DNA from: Fimbriimonadaceae bacterium
Lineage (GTDB): Bacteria; Armatimonadota; Fimbriimonadia; Fimbriimonadales; Fimbriimonadaceae
NCBI GenBank assembly: GCA_019638775.1
Contig: JAHBTD010000001.1
Coordinates: forward strand, 868,001 to 932,000
Direction: 5' to 3'
DNA length: 64,000 nt
Shown: positions 24,597-33,508 of the stretch, in pieces
Position numbering within the stretch: position 1 is the first letter of the stretch
How the letters are laid out: each line of letters opens with the position of its first letter
Notes under the pieces: generated by a model
What the model was told of the DNA's origin: nothing
Databases searched by the model: none
The model's input: the letters and a program-made list of their open reading frames with translations, nothing else
Made by a program: the position numbers and the translations under genes

Positions 24597-26219
24597 ATGT
24601 TGCGGAGGCTTGTTTATCTCATCACGCTGGCATTCTCGGCTTGTGCTCAGGCCCAATCGCCGGGTGCGCGGTATATGCCGGGCGAGGTGTTGGTGAAGTT
24701 CAAGCCTGGCACTTCGCTTGTTCAGACTGCGTTTAGCGCTCGTTATAGGGTCCAGTCGGCAAGTGTGATCTCCAGACTTGGCGTCACCCGAATGACGCTT
24801 GCGCCAAGCATGACGCCTACGCAGGCGCTCCATGAGCTTCGAAAATTGAAGGCCGCGGTTGTTTACGCTGAGCCCAACTATATCAACGACTACAGCTACA
24901 TTCCGAACGACCCGGGATTTGCGCTCCAATACCATCATCAAAATGTGCGCAGTCCGCAGGCGTGGGACGTCAGCTTTGGCTCTATCGGTGTGACGGTGGC
25001 GATCTGCGATTCCGGCGTGCAACTGAATCACGAGGACCTCGCACCGAAGCTTTTGGCTGGAACAGACACATTCGATCACGATAGCGACCCGAGCGACGAA
25101 CTGGGGCACGGCACTTTTGTCGCCGGTTTGGCAGCAGCCGCAACGGATAACGGTGTCGGAATCTCTGGGACCGGATTCAACTGCCGCATCCTTCCCGTTC
25201 GCGTTGGCGGAAACTTTGGAGTGCCGAACTCGTCGGCGGCAGAGGGGATTGCGTGGGCGGCCGACAACGGGGCAAACGTTATCAATTTGAGCTTTGGTGG
25301 ATCGATCCCGAGTTTGACGATGAAGGACGCCATTGATTATGCGACGACAGTCAAGAACGCGGTTGTTGTGGGCTCGGCGGGCAACAGCAATACCAGCCTT
25401 CCCCTGTATCCTGCTGCATTTCCGAATGTGATTTCGGTTGGTGCCACCGACGAAAACGATGAACGTGCGGAATTCAGCAACTTTGGAACTTGGGTGGATG
25501 TTGCGGCCCCCGGTCTTGACGTTTACAGCACGGAGTTTGGGGGCGGCTATGCCACCCATAGCGGCACATCCTACTCCGCTCCCATTGTGAGCGGCATTGC
25601 TGGGCTGGTGTGGAGTCGGGCAGGGCTGTCGGCGACGAGTGTCGAGATCAGGAGTTACCTTGAGCAATCGTGTGACAACGTTGGAACGTGGGTGAACTTT
25701 GGACGTGTCAATGCGCTTGCCGCGCTCGATGCTGTCACACAAATTGATGAGATCGACTTCGACGTAGAAACGGCAAGCGTGTTCACGGGCAACTTCGGTG
25801 GGGGGAATATCGGAAGTTTGCGCACCACGGATGGCTCTATGTACTTTGTGTTTGGCGCGCCGTTTCCTTCACTCGGACTGGTTGCGGCTCTACAGGGCGA
25901 GTTTTCGGTGCCGGACGATCCCGACGACGTGAACTCCTTGAGCGTCACATTCGCCACCGCTGGACCACCGCGAACGACGCAATTCGTCTACGTTTGGAAT
26001 TGGCAAACGAGTGGCTATGAACTTGTGAAAACCCTGCCGATCTCACAGACCGTCAAGGATACGGAAGCGATTTTGAGCCGCCCGTATGGACGGTATATCA
26101 ACCCAACCACAAACAAAGTTCGTGTGCTGTTACGGGCGGTAGGCCCTGCCCGATACGTGAAGCAGATGGTCTACTCGGTTGATCGCCTCCAACTCAAAGC
26201 TTTTGTTCGCACTCATTAG
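24597..26219 (+). CDS. secreted subtilisin-like serine protease (S8)
   Basis: ATG at 24597 is preferred: GGGAG lies 5 nt upstream, a TACAAT box (24575-24580) places transcription start near 24587, and a signal peptide follows (LRRLVYLITLAFSACAQAQ). The 540-residue protein has an inhibitor-type propeptide (about 20-95; GEVLVKFKPGTS, VVYAEPNY). The S8 domain has Asp138 (AICDSGVQ), His171 (LGHGTFVAG), oxyanion Asn263 (SAGNS) and Ser325 (HSGTSYSAPI). The last 140 residues form a beta-rich domain seen in Armatimonadota or planctomycetal secreted proteins. It probably degrades extracellular protein. Confidence 0.92.
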   Translation: MLRRLVYLITLAFSACAQAQSPGARYMPGEVLVKFKPGTSLVQTAFSARYRVQSASVISRLGVTRMTLAPSMTPTQALHELRKLKAAVVYAEPNYINDYSYIPNDPGFALQYHHQNVRSPQAWDVSFGSIGVTVAICDSGVQLNHEDLAPKLLAGTDTFDHDSDPSDELGHGTFVAGLAAAATDNGVGISGTGFNCRILPVRVGGNFGVPNSSAAEGIAWAADNGANVINLSFGGSIPSLTMKDAIDYATTVKNAVVVGSAGNSNTSLPLYPAAFPNVISVGATDENDERAEFSNFGTWVDVAAPGLDVYSTEFGGGYATHSGTSYSAPIVSGIAGLVWSRAGLSATSVEIRSYLEQSCDNVGTWVNFGRVNALAALDAVTQIDEIDFDVETASVFTGNFGGGNIGSLRTTDGSMYFVFGAPFPSLGLVAALQGEFSVPDDPDDVNSLSVTFATAGPPRTTQFVYVWNWQTSGYELVKTLPISQTVKDTEAILSRPYGRYINPTTNKVRVLLRAVGPARYVKQMVYSVDRLQLKAFVRTH

Positions 26220-26267
26220 TTTTACAAGCAGGAAGAAGGCCTTTTCGGGCCGAATTAGAGATACGAA

Positions 26268-26669
26268 ATGTCCGACGAACATAAGCCGGAAGAATCGGGA
26301 CAACAAGCCCCGCCCGTACAGAGCCATGGTGGCACCGATTGGAGCCGTCCACCCGAACAAGCACCGATCCACGGACAAGGCCAATATCAGCGTGGCCCAA
26401 ACGATGGGATGCAGACACTCATTCCAACCAAAAATGCGAATGCGCTGGCAGCCTACTACTGCGCCGTTTTTGCGCTTGTGCCATGCTTCACGATCTTCTT
26501 GGCACCAACCGCGATCGTCCTTGGCGTCAAGGGCCTCAAAAACATTAAGGAGAACCCCGGCCTGCCTGGCGCCGCTCATGCCTGGGTTGGGATTATTGGC
26601 GGCACAGGATTGCTGCTTTTGATTCTGATTGGCTTCGCTATCTGGGCGGTTATTCAAGCCGCGGGATAA
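26268..26669 (+). CDS. DUF4190-like small membrane protein
   Basis: This 133-residue protein has a polar Gln/Pro/Gly-rich N-terminus (1-55) and two TM segments (about 60-84 and 107-130) around a basic loop with the pattern [17 protein letters not shown]. This matches the DUF4190 architecture of Gram-positive and other bacteria, where the role is unknown. A short hairpin GGCCTTTTCGGGCC lies just before the gene and may end the protease transcript. The start has no clear Shine-Dalgarno. Confidence 0.75.
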   Translation: MSDEHKPEESGQQAPPVQSHGGTDWSRPPEQAPIHGQGQYQRGPNDGMQTLIPTKNANALAAYYCAVFALVPCFTIFLAPTAIVLGVKGLKNIKENPGLPGAAHAWVGIIGGTGLLLLILIGFAIWAVIQAAG

Positions 26670-26709
26670 ATGCTGTCGCGGGCGGCTCTCCACCGGTAAA
26701 CTGAGCCCA

Positions 26710-28158
26710 ATGCAGACCTGGATTCCGAGCGTGGGCATTGAAGTTCACGCTGAGCTCAATACCGAGTCTAAGATGTTTTGCCGCTGTCCGGTGGCGTTTG
26801 GCGGCGAGCCTAACACACGGACTTGTCCGGTATGCCTCGGTCTGCCTGGGGCGCTCCCGGTCCCAAATAAGGCTGCCATTGAGAAGGTGCTGCGAACGGC
26901 GTTAGCCCTGAACTGCAAGATCGCGATGGATTCGTTCTTCCATAGAAAGAACTACTTCTATCCCGACCTGTCCAAGGGCTATCAGATCAGCCAGTATGGT
27001 GAGACCAACCCTCTTGGTTATTACGGCTACCTTGAGATTCCCACTCCTGATGGGGGCACCAAGAAGATACGGATTCGGCGCGTCCACCTTGAGGAGGACA
27101 CCGGAAAGCTGCTGCACTTGCCGACTGGGGGCAGCGGCGTGGATTTCAACCGCTCGGGGGTTCCTTTGATGGAGGTTGTGACGGACTTCCCGCCCGACGT
27201 TTCGTCCAGTGATGAAGCTAAAGAGTATCTTGTCCAGCTTCGGCAACTGCTGCTTTACCTTGATGTTTGCGATGGAAAGATGGAGGAGGGCTCGCTGCGA
27301 TGCGAACCCAACATTTCGGTGCGAAAGGCTGACTCGGAGACTTACGGCACGAAGACCGAACTGAAGAACCTTGGCAGCTTTCGTGCGATGCAGCTTGGCG
27401 TTCAGTACGAAGTTAAGCGGCAAACGGCTTTGCTTGAGGCAGGAGAGGCGATCAAGCAAGAGACCCGGGGATGGAACGAAGCTAAAGAGGCGAGCTATCT
27501 TATGCGCGTCAAGGAGCAGGAGAACGATTATCGTTACTTCCCGGATCCTGACCTTGTGCCGATGAAGTTTGACGAGGAGTACATCGAGTCTCTGCGCAAG
27601 TCGATCCCGGAACTGCCCTTAACAAAGCAATTGCGCTATCAGCGCGATTACGGCTTTGAAGCTAAAGAGGCGGCTGAACTTGTTGCCGATAAGGCTTGGG
27701 CGGCCTACTTTGAAGACTGCGTTCAGGCTGGGGGCGAAGCGAAGACCGTGTCTAACTGGATGCGTTCGGATTTTGCAAAACTCCTCAACGAAACGGGCCT
27801 GTCGCCACGTCAAAGCAAGGTAAGTCCAGCGCATCTTGTAGACCTTACAAAGCTGATCGCGGCAGGCGAGATCAGCGGCAAAATGGCAAAAGAGATGTTT
27901 GCCGAGGTGTTTGAGTCGGGCAAGATGCCGACTGAGATTTTGAGGGCGAGCGGCAAGTCGATGATCACCGATCGAGGTGTGATTGAGGCTCTTTGCGCAA
28001 AAGTCCTATCGGAAAACCAGGGACCTGTCGAAAAATACAAAGCAGGACAAACAAACGTCATCGGGTTCTTTGTGGGGCAGGTGATGAAAATGAGCCAGGG
28101 TCAGGCCAAGCCCGACCTTGTTCAGGAGATCGTTCGGGAAGCGTTGGATAAGCAATGA
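26710..28158 (+). CDS. gatB: aspartyl/glutamyl-tRNA(Asn/Gln) amidotransferase subunit B
   Basis: This 482-residue subunit, with GatA and GatC, converts Glu-tRNA(Gln) or Asp-tRNA(Asn) to the amidated form. The start at 26710 gives the family's N-terminus ([15 protein letters not shown]). Zinc-site cysteines ([19 protein letters not shown]), [10 protein letters not shown], and the helical and YqeY-like tail ([20 protein letters not shown]) are all present. TAAACT stands 7 nt before the ATG and there is no Shine-Dalgarno, so the mRNA may be leaderless. gatA and gatC are not beside it. The stop overlaps the start of the TPR gene (ATGA). Confidence 0.96.
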   Translation: MQTWIPSVGIEVHAELNTESKMFCRCPVAFGGEPNTRTCPVCLGLPGALPVPNKAAIEKVLRTALALNCKIAMDSFFHRKNYFYPDLSKGYQISQYGETNPLGYYGYLEIPTPDGGTKKIRIRRVHLEEDTGKLLHLPTGGSGVDFNRSGVPLMEVVTDFPPDVSSSDEAKEYLVQLRQLLLYLDVCDGKMEEGSLRCEPNISVRKADSETYGTKTELKNLGSFRAMQLGVQYEVKRQTALLEAGEAIKQETRGWNEAKEASYLMRVKEQENDYRYFPDPDLVPMKFDEEYIESLRKSIPELPLTKQLRYQRDYGFEAKEAAELVADKAWAAYFEDCVQAGGEAKTVSNWMRSDFAKLLNETGLSPRQSKVSPAHLVDLTKLIAAGEISGKMAKEMFAEVFESGKMPTEILRASGKSMITDRGVIEALCAKVLSENQGPVEKYKAGQTNVIGFFVGQVMKMSQGQAKPDLVQEIVREALDKQ

Positions 28159-28712
28159 ATCGTTTGTGTCTGGCAGTACTGTTCATCGTGGTCGCTCTAC
28201 CGGTGGCCGCGCAAAACCGTGTCGAAGAGATTTGGGATACGGCTGCCAATCGCATGTCCAACCAGAACGACAAGTGGTTTAAGGATGGTGATTTCCCGAA
28301 ATGCATCCAATCGCTGAGGATGCTCAACCTGCTCTTCCCCAAGGATGAGGATATCGCCACGAATTTGGGATGGCTGCTTGAAAGCACCGAGCAGCAGACA
28401 GAAGCCCTTGCCGTCTACGTCAGATTCCGTAATCAGAACCCGACTGATCCTAACGCCACCTACCCGGAAGCGAACTTTTACTTCATGAAGAAGGCGTATG
28501 CCAAGGTTCCTCCTCTCCTGGAGAAGTCGATCAAGCGCAGCCCGACGCCTCACGCAAACACTTACCGGATTCTTGCCCACTCCTACGATCGACTTGGTAG
28601 GCTCACCGACGCTAAACGCGTATGGCAGGCCTATCTCAAAATCAATCCCAGCGATGAGGCTGCCAAGGCCAATCTGCGCAAAGTGGAAAACAAAATCAAA
28701 GACGGAAAGTGA
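28155..28712 (+). CDS. secreted TPR protein
   Basis: This 185-residue protein has a signal peptide ([19 protein letters not shown]) and three or four TPR-like helix pairs ([58 protein letters not shown]). It is coupled to gatB by ATGA but is unlikely to share its task. Periplasmic TPR proteins often help assemble envelope complexes. The partner is unknown. Confidence 0.8.
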   Translation: MNRLCLAVLFIVVALPVAAQNRVEEIWDTAANRMSNQNDKWFKDGDFPKCIQSLRMLNLLFPKDEDIATNLGWLLESTEQQTEALAVYVRFRNQNPTDPNATYPEANFYFMKKAYAKVPPLLEKSIKRSPTPHANTYRILAHSYDRLGRLTDAKRVWQAYLKINPSDEAAKANLRKVENKIKDGK

Positions 28713-28754
28713 GAAAACAGTAAAATAGGGTCGGGGGAGGCGCTGGGGCCTATC

Positions 28755-29267
28755 ATGAATTCCGATCTATCAAGCGCAAACTCCTTGCCGCGTGCCTTTC
28801 GTGGCTACCGCCGCGATGCCGTGGAAACCCTTATCAAGGATTACGAATCCCAAATTGGAGCCCTTGCTGATCGGGTGCGCGCTCTGGAGGGTGAGCTCGC
28901 GGGGTTTAAGTCTCAGGAGCAAACTTTGAAGGATGCCGTGATTCGCGCACAGCGCGAATATGATGACGCATTGGTCGAGGCTCGACAAGAGTCGGAGCGG
29001 ATTCTTGAGGAGACGCGACGACACGCTGCCGAGATTGAGGAGCAGCACGAGGCGAGGCTTTTGGACCTTCGGTGGGGCATCGAGAAATTGCAGCTTGAGA
29101 AGAAGCGGTACTTGAGCAAATTCCGTACGCTCTTGGAAGATCAGCTTTCGACGGTCCTTGCCGAGCAAACACCTACTCCCACCCATGCGATTGTCCACGG
29201 CTCTGAGGAGATTGTTCTCACTGAGGCACAGCTTGACCAAGGCTCCGCGTCTGCCTCTGGCGAGTAA
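28755..29267 (+). CDS. DivIVA-like coiled-coil protein
   Basis: This 170-residue protein begins with the DivIVA-type motif LPRAFRGYRRDAVETLIKDY and continues as a long charged coiled coil to about residue 135, ending in a polar tail. DivIVA proteins bind curved membrane and recruit division or cell-wall proteins; many relatives act elsewhere. YggU follows 2 bp downstream, an arrangement reminiscent of the ylm/divIVA/yggU neighbourhood. TAAAAT at about 28717-28722 is a possible -10 box, and GGGGGAGG lies upstream of the start. Confidence 0.8.
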   Translation: MNSDLSSANSLPRAFRGYRRDAVETLIKDYESQIGALADRVRALEGELAGFKSQEQTLKDAVIRAQREYDDALVEARQESERILEETRRHAAEIEEQHEARLLDLRWGIEKLQLEKKRYLSKFRTLLEDQLSTVLAEQTPTPTHAIVHGSEEIVLTEAQLDQGSASASGE

Positions 29268-29269
29268 CG

Positions 29270-29539
29270 ATGCCTGATGAAGTCTTCTGCGAGTTCGACG
29301 TTAAGGTCATTCCTCGCAGCAGTCGGAACAAGGTGGAGTCTCCGGATGGCGTAACGCTTAAGGTTTGGGTTACTGCGGCTCCTACCGACGGTCAGGCCAA
29401 TGAGGCAGTGATCGATGTTCTTGCCAAGCAGTTAAAGATCTCTAAGAGCAGTGTCACCCTCGTTCGGGGGCACACGGCAAGGAATAAGCGAGTGCGCCTG
29501 CAAGGACTAAGCCACGCGGAAGCAATAGCGAAGCTATAA
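29270..29539 (+). CDS. YggU/DUF167 family protein
   Basis: This 89-residue protein has the DUF167 core: VKVIPRSSRNKV, LKVWVTAAPTDGQANEAVID, LAKQLKISKSSVTLVRGHTA, RNKRVRL. Family members are small conserved alpha/beta proteins with no fixed biochemical role, often near cell division or Yggs/Ylm genes. It lies 2 bp after the DivIVA-like stop, so the pair is one transcription unit. Confidence 0.9.
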   Translation: MPDEVFCEFDVKVIPRSSRNKVESPDGVTLKVWVTAAPTDGQANEAVIDVLAKQLKISKSSVTLVRGHTARNKRVRLQGLSHAEAIAKL

Positions 29540-29554
29540 ATCCACGAAAGCAGG

Positions 29555-29929
29555 TTAGGCTCCCGCTGACTCATAAAGCATCAGCCGATTTCCATCAGGA
29601 TCGAAGAAGGTTGCAAGCTTGACCATCCCGCCGAATTCACGCGTTGGTCCGTCGAATGCAACGCTTCTCTCCTCAAGCAGCTGCCTCGCCGAGCCAATAT
29701 CCTTGACGGACCAGACAAGCGTGGCTCCGCCTCGTGTTTGTGGCTCTTCGACCTGCGAGATGTCGAGGTGAACCCCTTCGACCGGGGTTTTGATGAAGCA
29801 CATCCCCATCTCTTCGTTCTCCCAGGAGACCTCAAATCCAAGCACATCGCGATACCAGGCCGCCGAGGCCTTGTAATCCTTGACTTCTAACGAACAAACT
29901 AACTTTCCGAGATAACCTAAATCGTTCAC
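29555..29929 (-). CDS. VOC (glyoxalase/bleomycin resistance) family protein
   Basis: GTG at 29929 is chosen because AGGAGGTGG lies just upstream; the frame continues further but has no such site. The 124-residue product has one VOC module of two beta-alpha-beta-beta-beta units: LVCSLEVKDYKASAAWYRDV, LGFEV, and TFFDPDGNRLMLYES. His residues and the last Glu could form a metal site. It is divergent from an HxlR-type regulator across a symmetric promoter, which suggests that the regulator controls it. The substrate is unknown. Confidence 0.88.
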   Translation of the reverse strand: MNDLGYLGKLVCSLEVKDYKASAAWYRDVLGFEVSWENEEMGMCFIKTPVEGVHLDISQVEEPQTRGGATLVWSVKDIGSARQLLEERSVAFDGPTREFGGMVKLATFFDPDGNRLMLYESAGA

Positions 29930-29964
29930 TGAACCACCTCCTGCCGGTGGGAGACCCACAAGCA

Positions 29965-30004
29965 TTGACATAATAAAATATATCAAATATATTTATATTG
30001 TCAA
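29965..30004. promoter_or_regulatory. symmetric divergent promoter with palindromic operator
   Basis: TTGACA at 29965-29970 (plus) and its mirror TGTCAA at 29999-30004 (minus) face inward. Between them is a perfect palindrome AAATATAT-CAA-ATATATTT (29976-29994). The plus -10 TATATT (29988-29993) lies at 17-bp spacing and overlaps the palindrome. A bound dimer would block both promoters. Confidence 0.65.
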
Positions 30005-30017
30005 GTCCTTTCGTCAA

Positions 30018-30584
30018 ATGATGCAGAACCCCGAACTTCTTCTCGCTCTTACCCATCACCGTCACGCGATAGGCATCATTGCGGAGTTGTGGGGGTCTGA
30101 GGGCGCCAAGCTGGTCACGCTAGTCTACCGAACGGGTGCGAGCGAGGGAGCGACGAAGCAAACGCTGAGTTATCTGATTGAACGGGGATGGGTTGTCAAG
30201 AATCCAGGCTACGGGCATCCTTGGCGTCCCGAGTATCTGCTGACGCCTCAGGGGGAGGTTTTTGGAGCAGCTTGTGCCCGTGTGGTTGAACTTGCGCGAG
30301 AGCAGATGGCTCAGGATGTGGCCTTTGACAAGTGGTCTCTTCCCGCTCTTTACAGCGTTCTTTCGGGTGCGCGGAGGCACAAAGAGGTTAAAGCGTCGCT
30401 GCCCTCCATCACTCCGCGAGCGCTCTCGCAGTCTTTGGCGAACCTTGAGGGCGTGGGCTGGATCGAGAAAGCGGTCATCTCCGTTACACCCTTGCGCATC
30501 GAATATCGGCCTACCCCAATCGGCGAATCGTGGCAAGAATCACTGCAACACTTTGTGGAATTGCTCAAAACAAACAACGGGTAA
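30018..30584 (+). CDS. tandem HxlR-like winged-helix regulator
   Basis: This 188-residue protein appears to hold two winged-helix modules. The second, about 98-180, is a clear HxlR domain (DKWSLPALYSVLSGARRH, ITPRALSQSLANLEGVGWIE, IEYRPTPIGES). The first, about 8-85, is a divergent copy (TKQTLSYLIERGWVVKNPGY, WRPEYLLTPQG). HxlR proteins bind DNA as dimers and often respond to aldehydes or quinones, but no Cys sensor is obvious. The operator palindrome at 29976-29994 is a likely target, giving autoregulation and control of the VOC gene. Confidence 0.85.
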   Translation: MMQNPELLLALTHHRHAIGIIAELWGSEGAKLVTLVYRTGASEGATKQTLSYLIERGWVVKNPGYGHPWRPEYLLTPQGEVFGAACARVVELAREQMAQDVAFDKWSLPALYSVLSGARRHKEVKASLPSITPRALSQSLANLEGVGWIEKAVISVTPLRIEYRPTPIGESWQESLQHFVELLKTNNG

Positions 30585-30774
30585 CCGAGATCATGCCGTC
30601 GTGCGGTTACAGTCACCAATTTGGAGTTTTGACGAGTTGCGGTTAAACTAAGTCCGCTTCCAAATTGGAGCATGTGCCTTGAAAGCATGGGAAGGCTGTG
30701 CAAGTGAGGGTGCGCAAAAACAATGTATCCGAGGTCTTTTGATCTCTGACAGGGATACTGCGCGAGGTGAGAAA

Positions 30775-31578
30775 ATGCGTCGCCGTAAGGCATTTACTTT
30801 GATTGAACTGCTGGTCGTCATTGCAATCATTGCGATCTTGGCAGCGATTATGTTCCCCGTCTTTGCTCAAGCGAAGGAGACCGCCAAGCAAGTCGTTTGC
30901 ATCAGTAATATGAGGCAGTTCGGCATGGCATTCATGATGTACAAGACCGACTGGGACGACAGTTGGGTGCCTGCTTCCTCGGAGACGGACGCCGGACCGC
31001 AGTTCAACCAGCAACAGATGTGGATCGGCTACGACAACAACAACGACCCCGGAACGGGCACGTTTTTAGGCGACGTCAACAAGCCTGCGACGGGACCGGA
31101 GCGGCCCGGTGGGCTTGATCCTTACATTAAAAGTCGCGGGCTCAAGCGCTGCCCGAGTATGCCTTCGGAATGGCAAACGGCGATGGCCTACAACTACTTT
31201 TCGTCCACGAATGCAAGCAAGTACTACGTCACAAACCCGTTGGCAAGTGGGCAGGAGTACGGTCCTGGAGCGAGGAGCATCACGACCAGCCTGGCGGGCT
31301 TTGCCGTGACAACCGGTGTTAACGATTCGGAAGTGGAGGAACCGGCCTATACCCTTGCGGCGTGGGAGCACAAGTTCCCTGCCCCAGTGTGCAACTTCTT
31401 GCAGGGGCCAGATTGGCTTGATCACGCCCCCATCAACCCCGACACCTATATCAAGCATTTCAATCTGCTCCACCGAGGCGGCTCGAACTTGCTGTGGTGT
31501 GACGGGCACTCCAAGCGGCTCCATTTTCAGCAGCTCAACCGCAGGATGTTCTCGGTTCAGAAGAGCATCTATCCCTGA
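30775..31578 (+). CDS. DUF1559-type prepilin pseudopilin
   Basis: ATG at 30775 is chosen: GAGGTGAG lies just before it and the class III signal follows directly. The 267-residue protein has the prepilin peptidase site KA/FTLIELLVVIAIIAI, a hydrophobic helix through about residue 30, and the typical CISNMRQFGMAFMMYKTDWD continuation. Near the C-terminus it has the H-x9-DG motif region (HRGGSNLLWCDGHSKR). These proteins are abundant in Armatimonadota and Planctomycetes; their role is thought to be in type IV pilus- or type II secretion-like fibres. A terminator follows. Confidence 0.92.
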   Translation: MRRRKAFTLIELLVVIAIIAILAAIMFPVFAQAKETAKQVVCISNMRQFGMAFMMYKTDWDDSWVPASSETDAGPQFNQQQMWIGYDNNNDPGTGTFLGDVNKPATGPERPGGLDPYIKSRGLKRCPSMPSEWQTAMAYNYFSSTNASKYYVTNPLASGQEYGPGARSITTSLAGFAVTTGVNDSEVEEPAYTLAAWEHKFPAPVCNFLQGPDWLDHAPINPDTYIKHFNLLHRGGSNLLWCDGHSKRLHFQQLNRRMFSVQKSIYP

Positions 31579-31595
31579 TCTTTCGGCCTTACATG

Positions 31596-31629
31596 AATAG
31601 CGGTCTTGGGACCAAGGCCGCTATTTTTG
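31596..31629 (+). terminator. intrinsic terminator after the prepilin gene
   Basis: AATAGCGGTCTTGG (31596-31609) pairs with CCAAGGCCGCTATT (31612-31625) with one G-T pair and a 2-nt loop (probably opened to 4), followed by TTTTT. Confidence 0.85.
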
Positions 31630-31682
31630 CTTGAACATCCGTGACTTTCGGTTGCACTGAAACCTAATATCGTGCATTTGTG

Positions 31683-31688
31683 TATTAA
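31683..31688 (+). promoter_or_regulatory. -10-like TATTAA, leaderless arrangement
   Basis: TATTAA ends exactly 6 nt before the ATG at 31695 of the TetR gene. No Shine-Dalgarno is present. Confidence 0.4.
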
Positions 31689-31694
31689 TGAGTC

Positions 31695-32327
31695 ATGGCA
31701 GTTCTCCCTGCGGCTCGGGCATCCACACCGGATGTGATCCTCGATGCGACCGATCGGCTTATGGCCCGGTATGGCTTTCGCAAGATGACGATGGACGACC
31801 TCGCTAAAGAGGCGGGCATCGGCAAGCGAACGATCTACCTCCACTTTCGAAGCAAAGAGGATGTCGGACTCTCCTCAATTGGGCGAGTCGTTGAGCAGGT
31901 TCATCGGGAGCTTAGGGAGATCGCTGACGCAAACGAGCCTGCTTCGATTCGGCTTAGGAAGATGCTTTATCGGAGGGTGATGGGAAGGATAGAGCAAGTC
32001 AAGGACTATGCTCACAGCCTAAACGAGCTCTTTGAAGTGGTGCGACCCTCGTACATGGCGCGGCGCGCCGAGTACTTCGAAGAGGAGAAGCGCTTGTTGT
32101 CCCGTGTCCTGCTTGAAGGTGCGCGGGCGACAGAAGATTGCGAGCGTCGTGCCGACAGCATCGCCGAGTCGATGCTTCTGGCCACCAACGCGTTTCTGCC
32201 GTATAGCCTTACCGTTCGCGAAATCGGAACTCCGGAAGCGATCGGCATGAAGCTTAGCGCGATGATTGACCTCTTGCTAAAGGGGATCACCACCGGACCT
32301 GTTCATAACACTAAGGAAAAACCATGA
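31695..32327 (+). CDS. TetR-family regulator
   Basis: This 210-residue protein has an N-terminal TetR HTH (ILDATDRLMARYGFRKMTMD, DLAKEAGIGKRTIYLHFRSK) and a helical ligand-binding/dimer domain. It is joined to the S41 peptidase gene by an ATGA overlap, so both are expressed together. It probably controls its own unit and perhaps a remote target. The ligand is unknown. Confidence 0.92.
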   Translation: MAVLPAARASTPDVILDATDRLMARYGFRKMTMDDLAKEAGIGKRTIYLHFRSKEDVGLSSIGRVVEQVHRELREIADANEPASIRLRKMLYRRVMGRIEQVKDYAHSLNELFEVVRPSYMARRAEYFEEEKRLLSRVLLEGARATEDCERRADSIAESMLLATNAFLPYSLTVREIGTPEAIGMKLSAMIDLLLKGITTGPVHNTKEKP

Positions 32328-33439
32328 TGATTTCGACACTTATCGCTTTGGCCTTAATAACTGGCGTGCAGACGGACGCGCCATCGTACGTCCCCTCTGA
32401 CGCCCTGCTCCGTTATCAAGGAGGCGCCACCCAAGCGAAGGCTTTTGAATTGACCAACGAAGTCAAAAACCAGACGCTTGAAACCCTCATTCGAGAGATG
32501 AACCAAACCTATGTCATGCCCGACATCGCCAAGAAGATTGAAGCCGAGCTTCGGAAATGGATGGCGGGAAGTGACTACAAAGCGCAGACCGATCCCGTTC
32601 AGTTCGCGGCACACGTCAATGAGATCATCAAGGGGCAGGTCACTGACGCGCATCTGAGGTTTCGATACTCGCCCAACGTACTGCCGACACGGTCAAGCCC
32701 AAGGGAACCTTCGGCTGAGGAGATTAAGCGGGCAGAAGCCTCCGTGCGATTTCGGAATGCAGAGTTCACGAAGGTCGAGCGCTTAACGGGGAATATCGGA
32801 TACATCGCCTTCAACGGGTTCATGGGACCAGAGGATATGGCCCGTCCGGTTGAAGGGGCGATGAGGTTCCTAGCCAATACCGACGCGATGATCGTCGACC
32901 TTCGGCAAAACGGTGGTGGTGATCCGAGAGGCGTACAGCTCTTTTGCAGCTACTTCTTTGACGAGAAGCCGGTTCATTTGAACAGCATCTACTTCCGCAA
33001 TGGCAATAAGGGAGAAACTATTGAGTTTTGGACGCTGAAGAAAGTTGCAGGGCCGCGTTATCTCAACAAGCCGCTTTACATTCTGACGAGCAAGCGGACG
33101 GGTTCTGGCGCGGAAGAGTGTGCTTACAACTTCCAGCAGCTCAAGCGCGGCACAACGGTTGGAAGCTCGACTTGGGGCGGGGCCAACCCCGGTGGGGTGG
33201 CGCGGCTGAGTGATCACTTTTCCTGCTTTATCCCGGGCGGACGAGCGATCAATCCGTACACGAAGACTAACTGGGAAGGCACAGGCGTAAAGCCCGATGT
33301 CGAAATTGATCCGAGCAAGGCGCTCAAGCATGCCCAGCTTATGGCGATCAAGCTGCTGATGCTCAAGGAGACCGATCCAGAGATGAAAGCGGACTACGAG
33401 ACCATGTACAAACAGGTCGAAAGCGAGCCGGATCGCTAA
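32324..33439 (+). CDS. secreted S41 family (tail-specific protease/IRBP-like) peptidase
   Basis: This 371-residue protein has a short hydrophobic N-terminus (MISTLIALALITGVQ) likely to act as signal peptide. An S41 core follows, without a PDZ domain: GNIGYIAFNGFMGPEDMARP, DAMIVDLRQNGGGDP, and the serine motif SKRTGSGAEE with FQQLKRGTTVGSSTWGGANP. This is the retinol-binding-protein/tricorn-like subgroup. It is coupled to a TetR gene and followed by a strong terminator. Function outside the cytosol is likely; the substrate is unknown. Confidence 0.88.
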   Translation: MMISTLIALALITGVQTDAPSYVPSDALLRYQGGATQAKAFELTNEVKNQTLETLIREMNQTYVMPDIAKKIEAELRKWMAGSDYKAQTDPVQFAAHVNEIIKGQVTDAHLRFRYSPNVLPTRSSPREPSAEEIKRAEASVRFRNAEFTKVERLTGNIGYIAFNGFMGPEDMARPVEGAMRFLANTDAMIVDLRQNGGGDPRGVQLFCSYFFDEKPVHLNSIYFRNGNKGETIEFWTLKKVAGPRYLNKPLYILTSKRTGSGAEECAYNFQQLKRGTTVGSSTWGGANPGGVARLSDHFSCFIPGGRAINPYTKTNWEGTGVKPDVEIDPSKALKHAQLMAIKLLMLKETDPEMKADYETMYKQVESEPDR

Positions 33440-33460
33440 GCCCACTCCCTGCAAAAGACC

Positions 33461-33496
33461 GTACCGGCTCGGACATGGCGTCCGAGCCGGTACTCT
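33461..33496 (+). terminator. intrinsic terminator after the S41 gene
   Basis: A perfect 14-bp stem, GTACCGGCTCGGAC (33461-33474) and GTCCGAGCCGGTAC (33480-33493), with loop ATGGC and then TCTTT. Confidence 0.85.
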
Positions 33497-33508
33497 TTAC
33501 GCGCGTTC

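Noticed and set aside
24552-25742. 396-codon minus-strand open frame
   Set aside because: It is antisense to the subtilisin-like gene, whose catalytic motifs are all clear; the antisense translation shows no domain and is Arg/His-rich.
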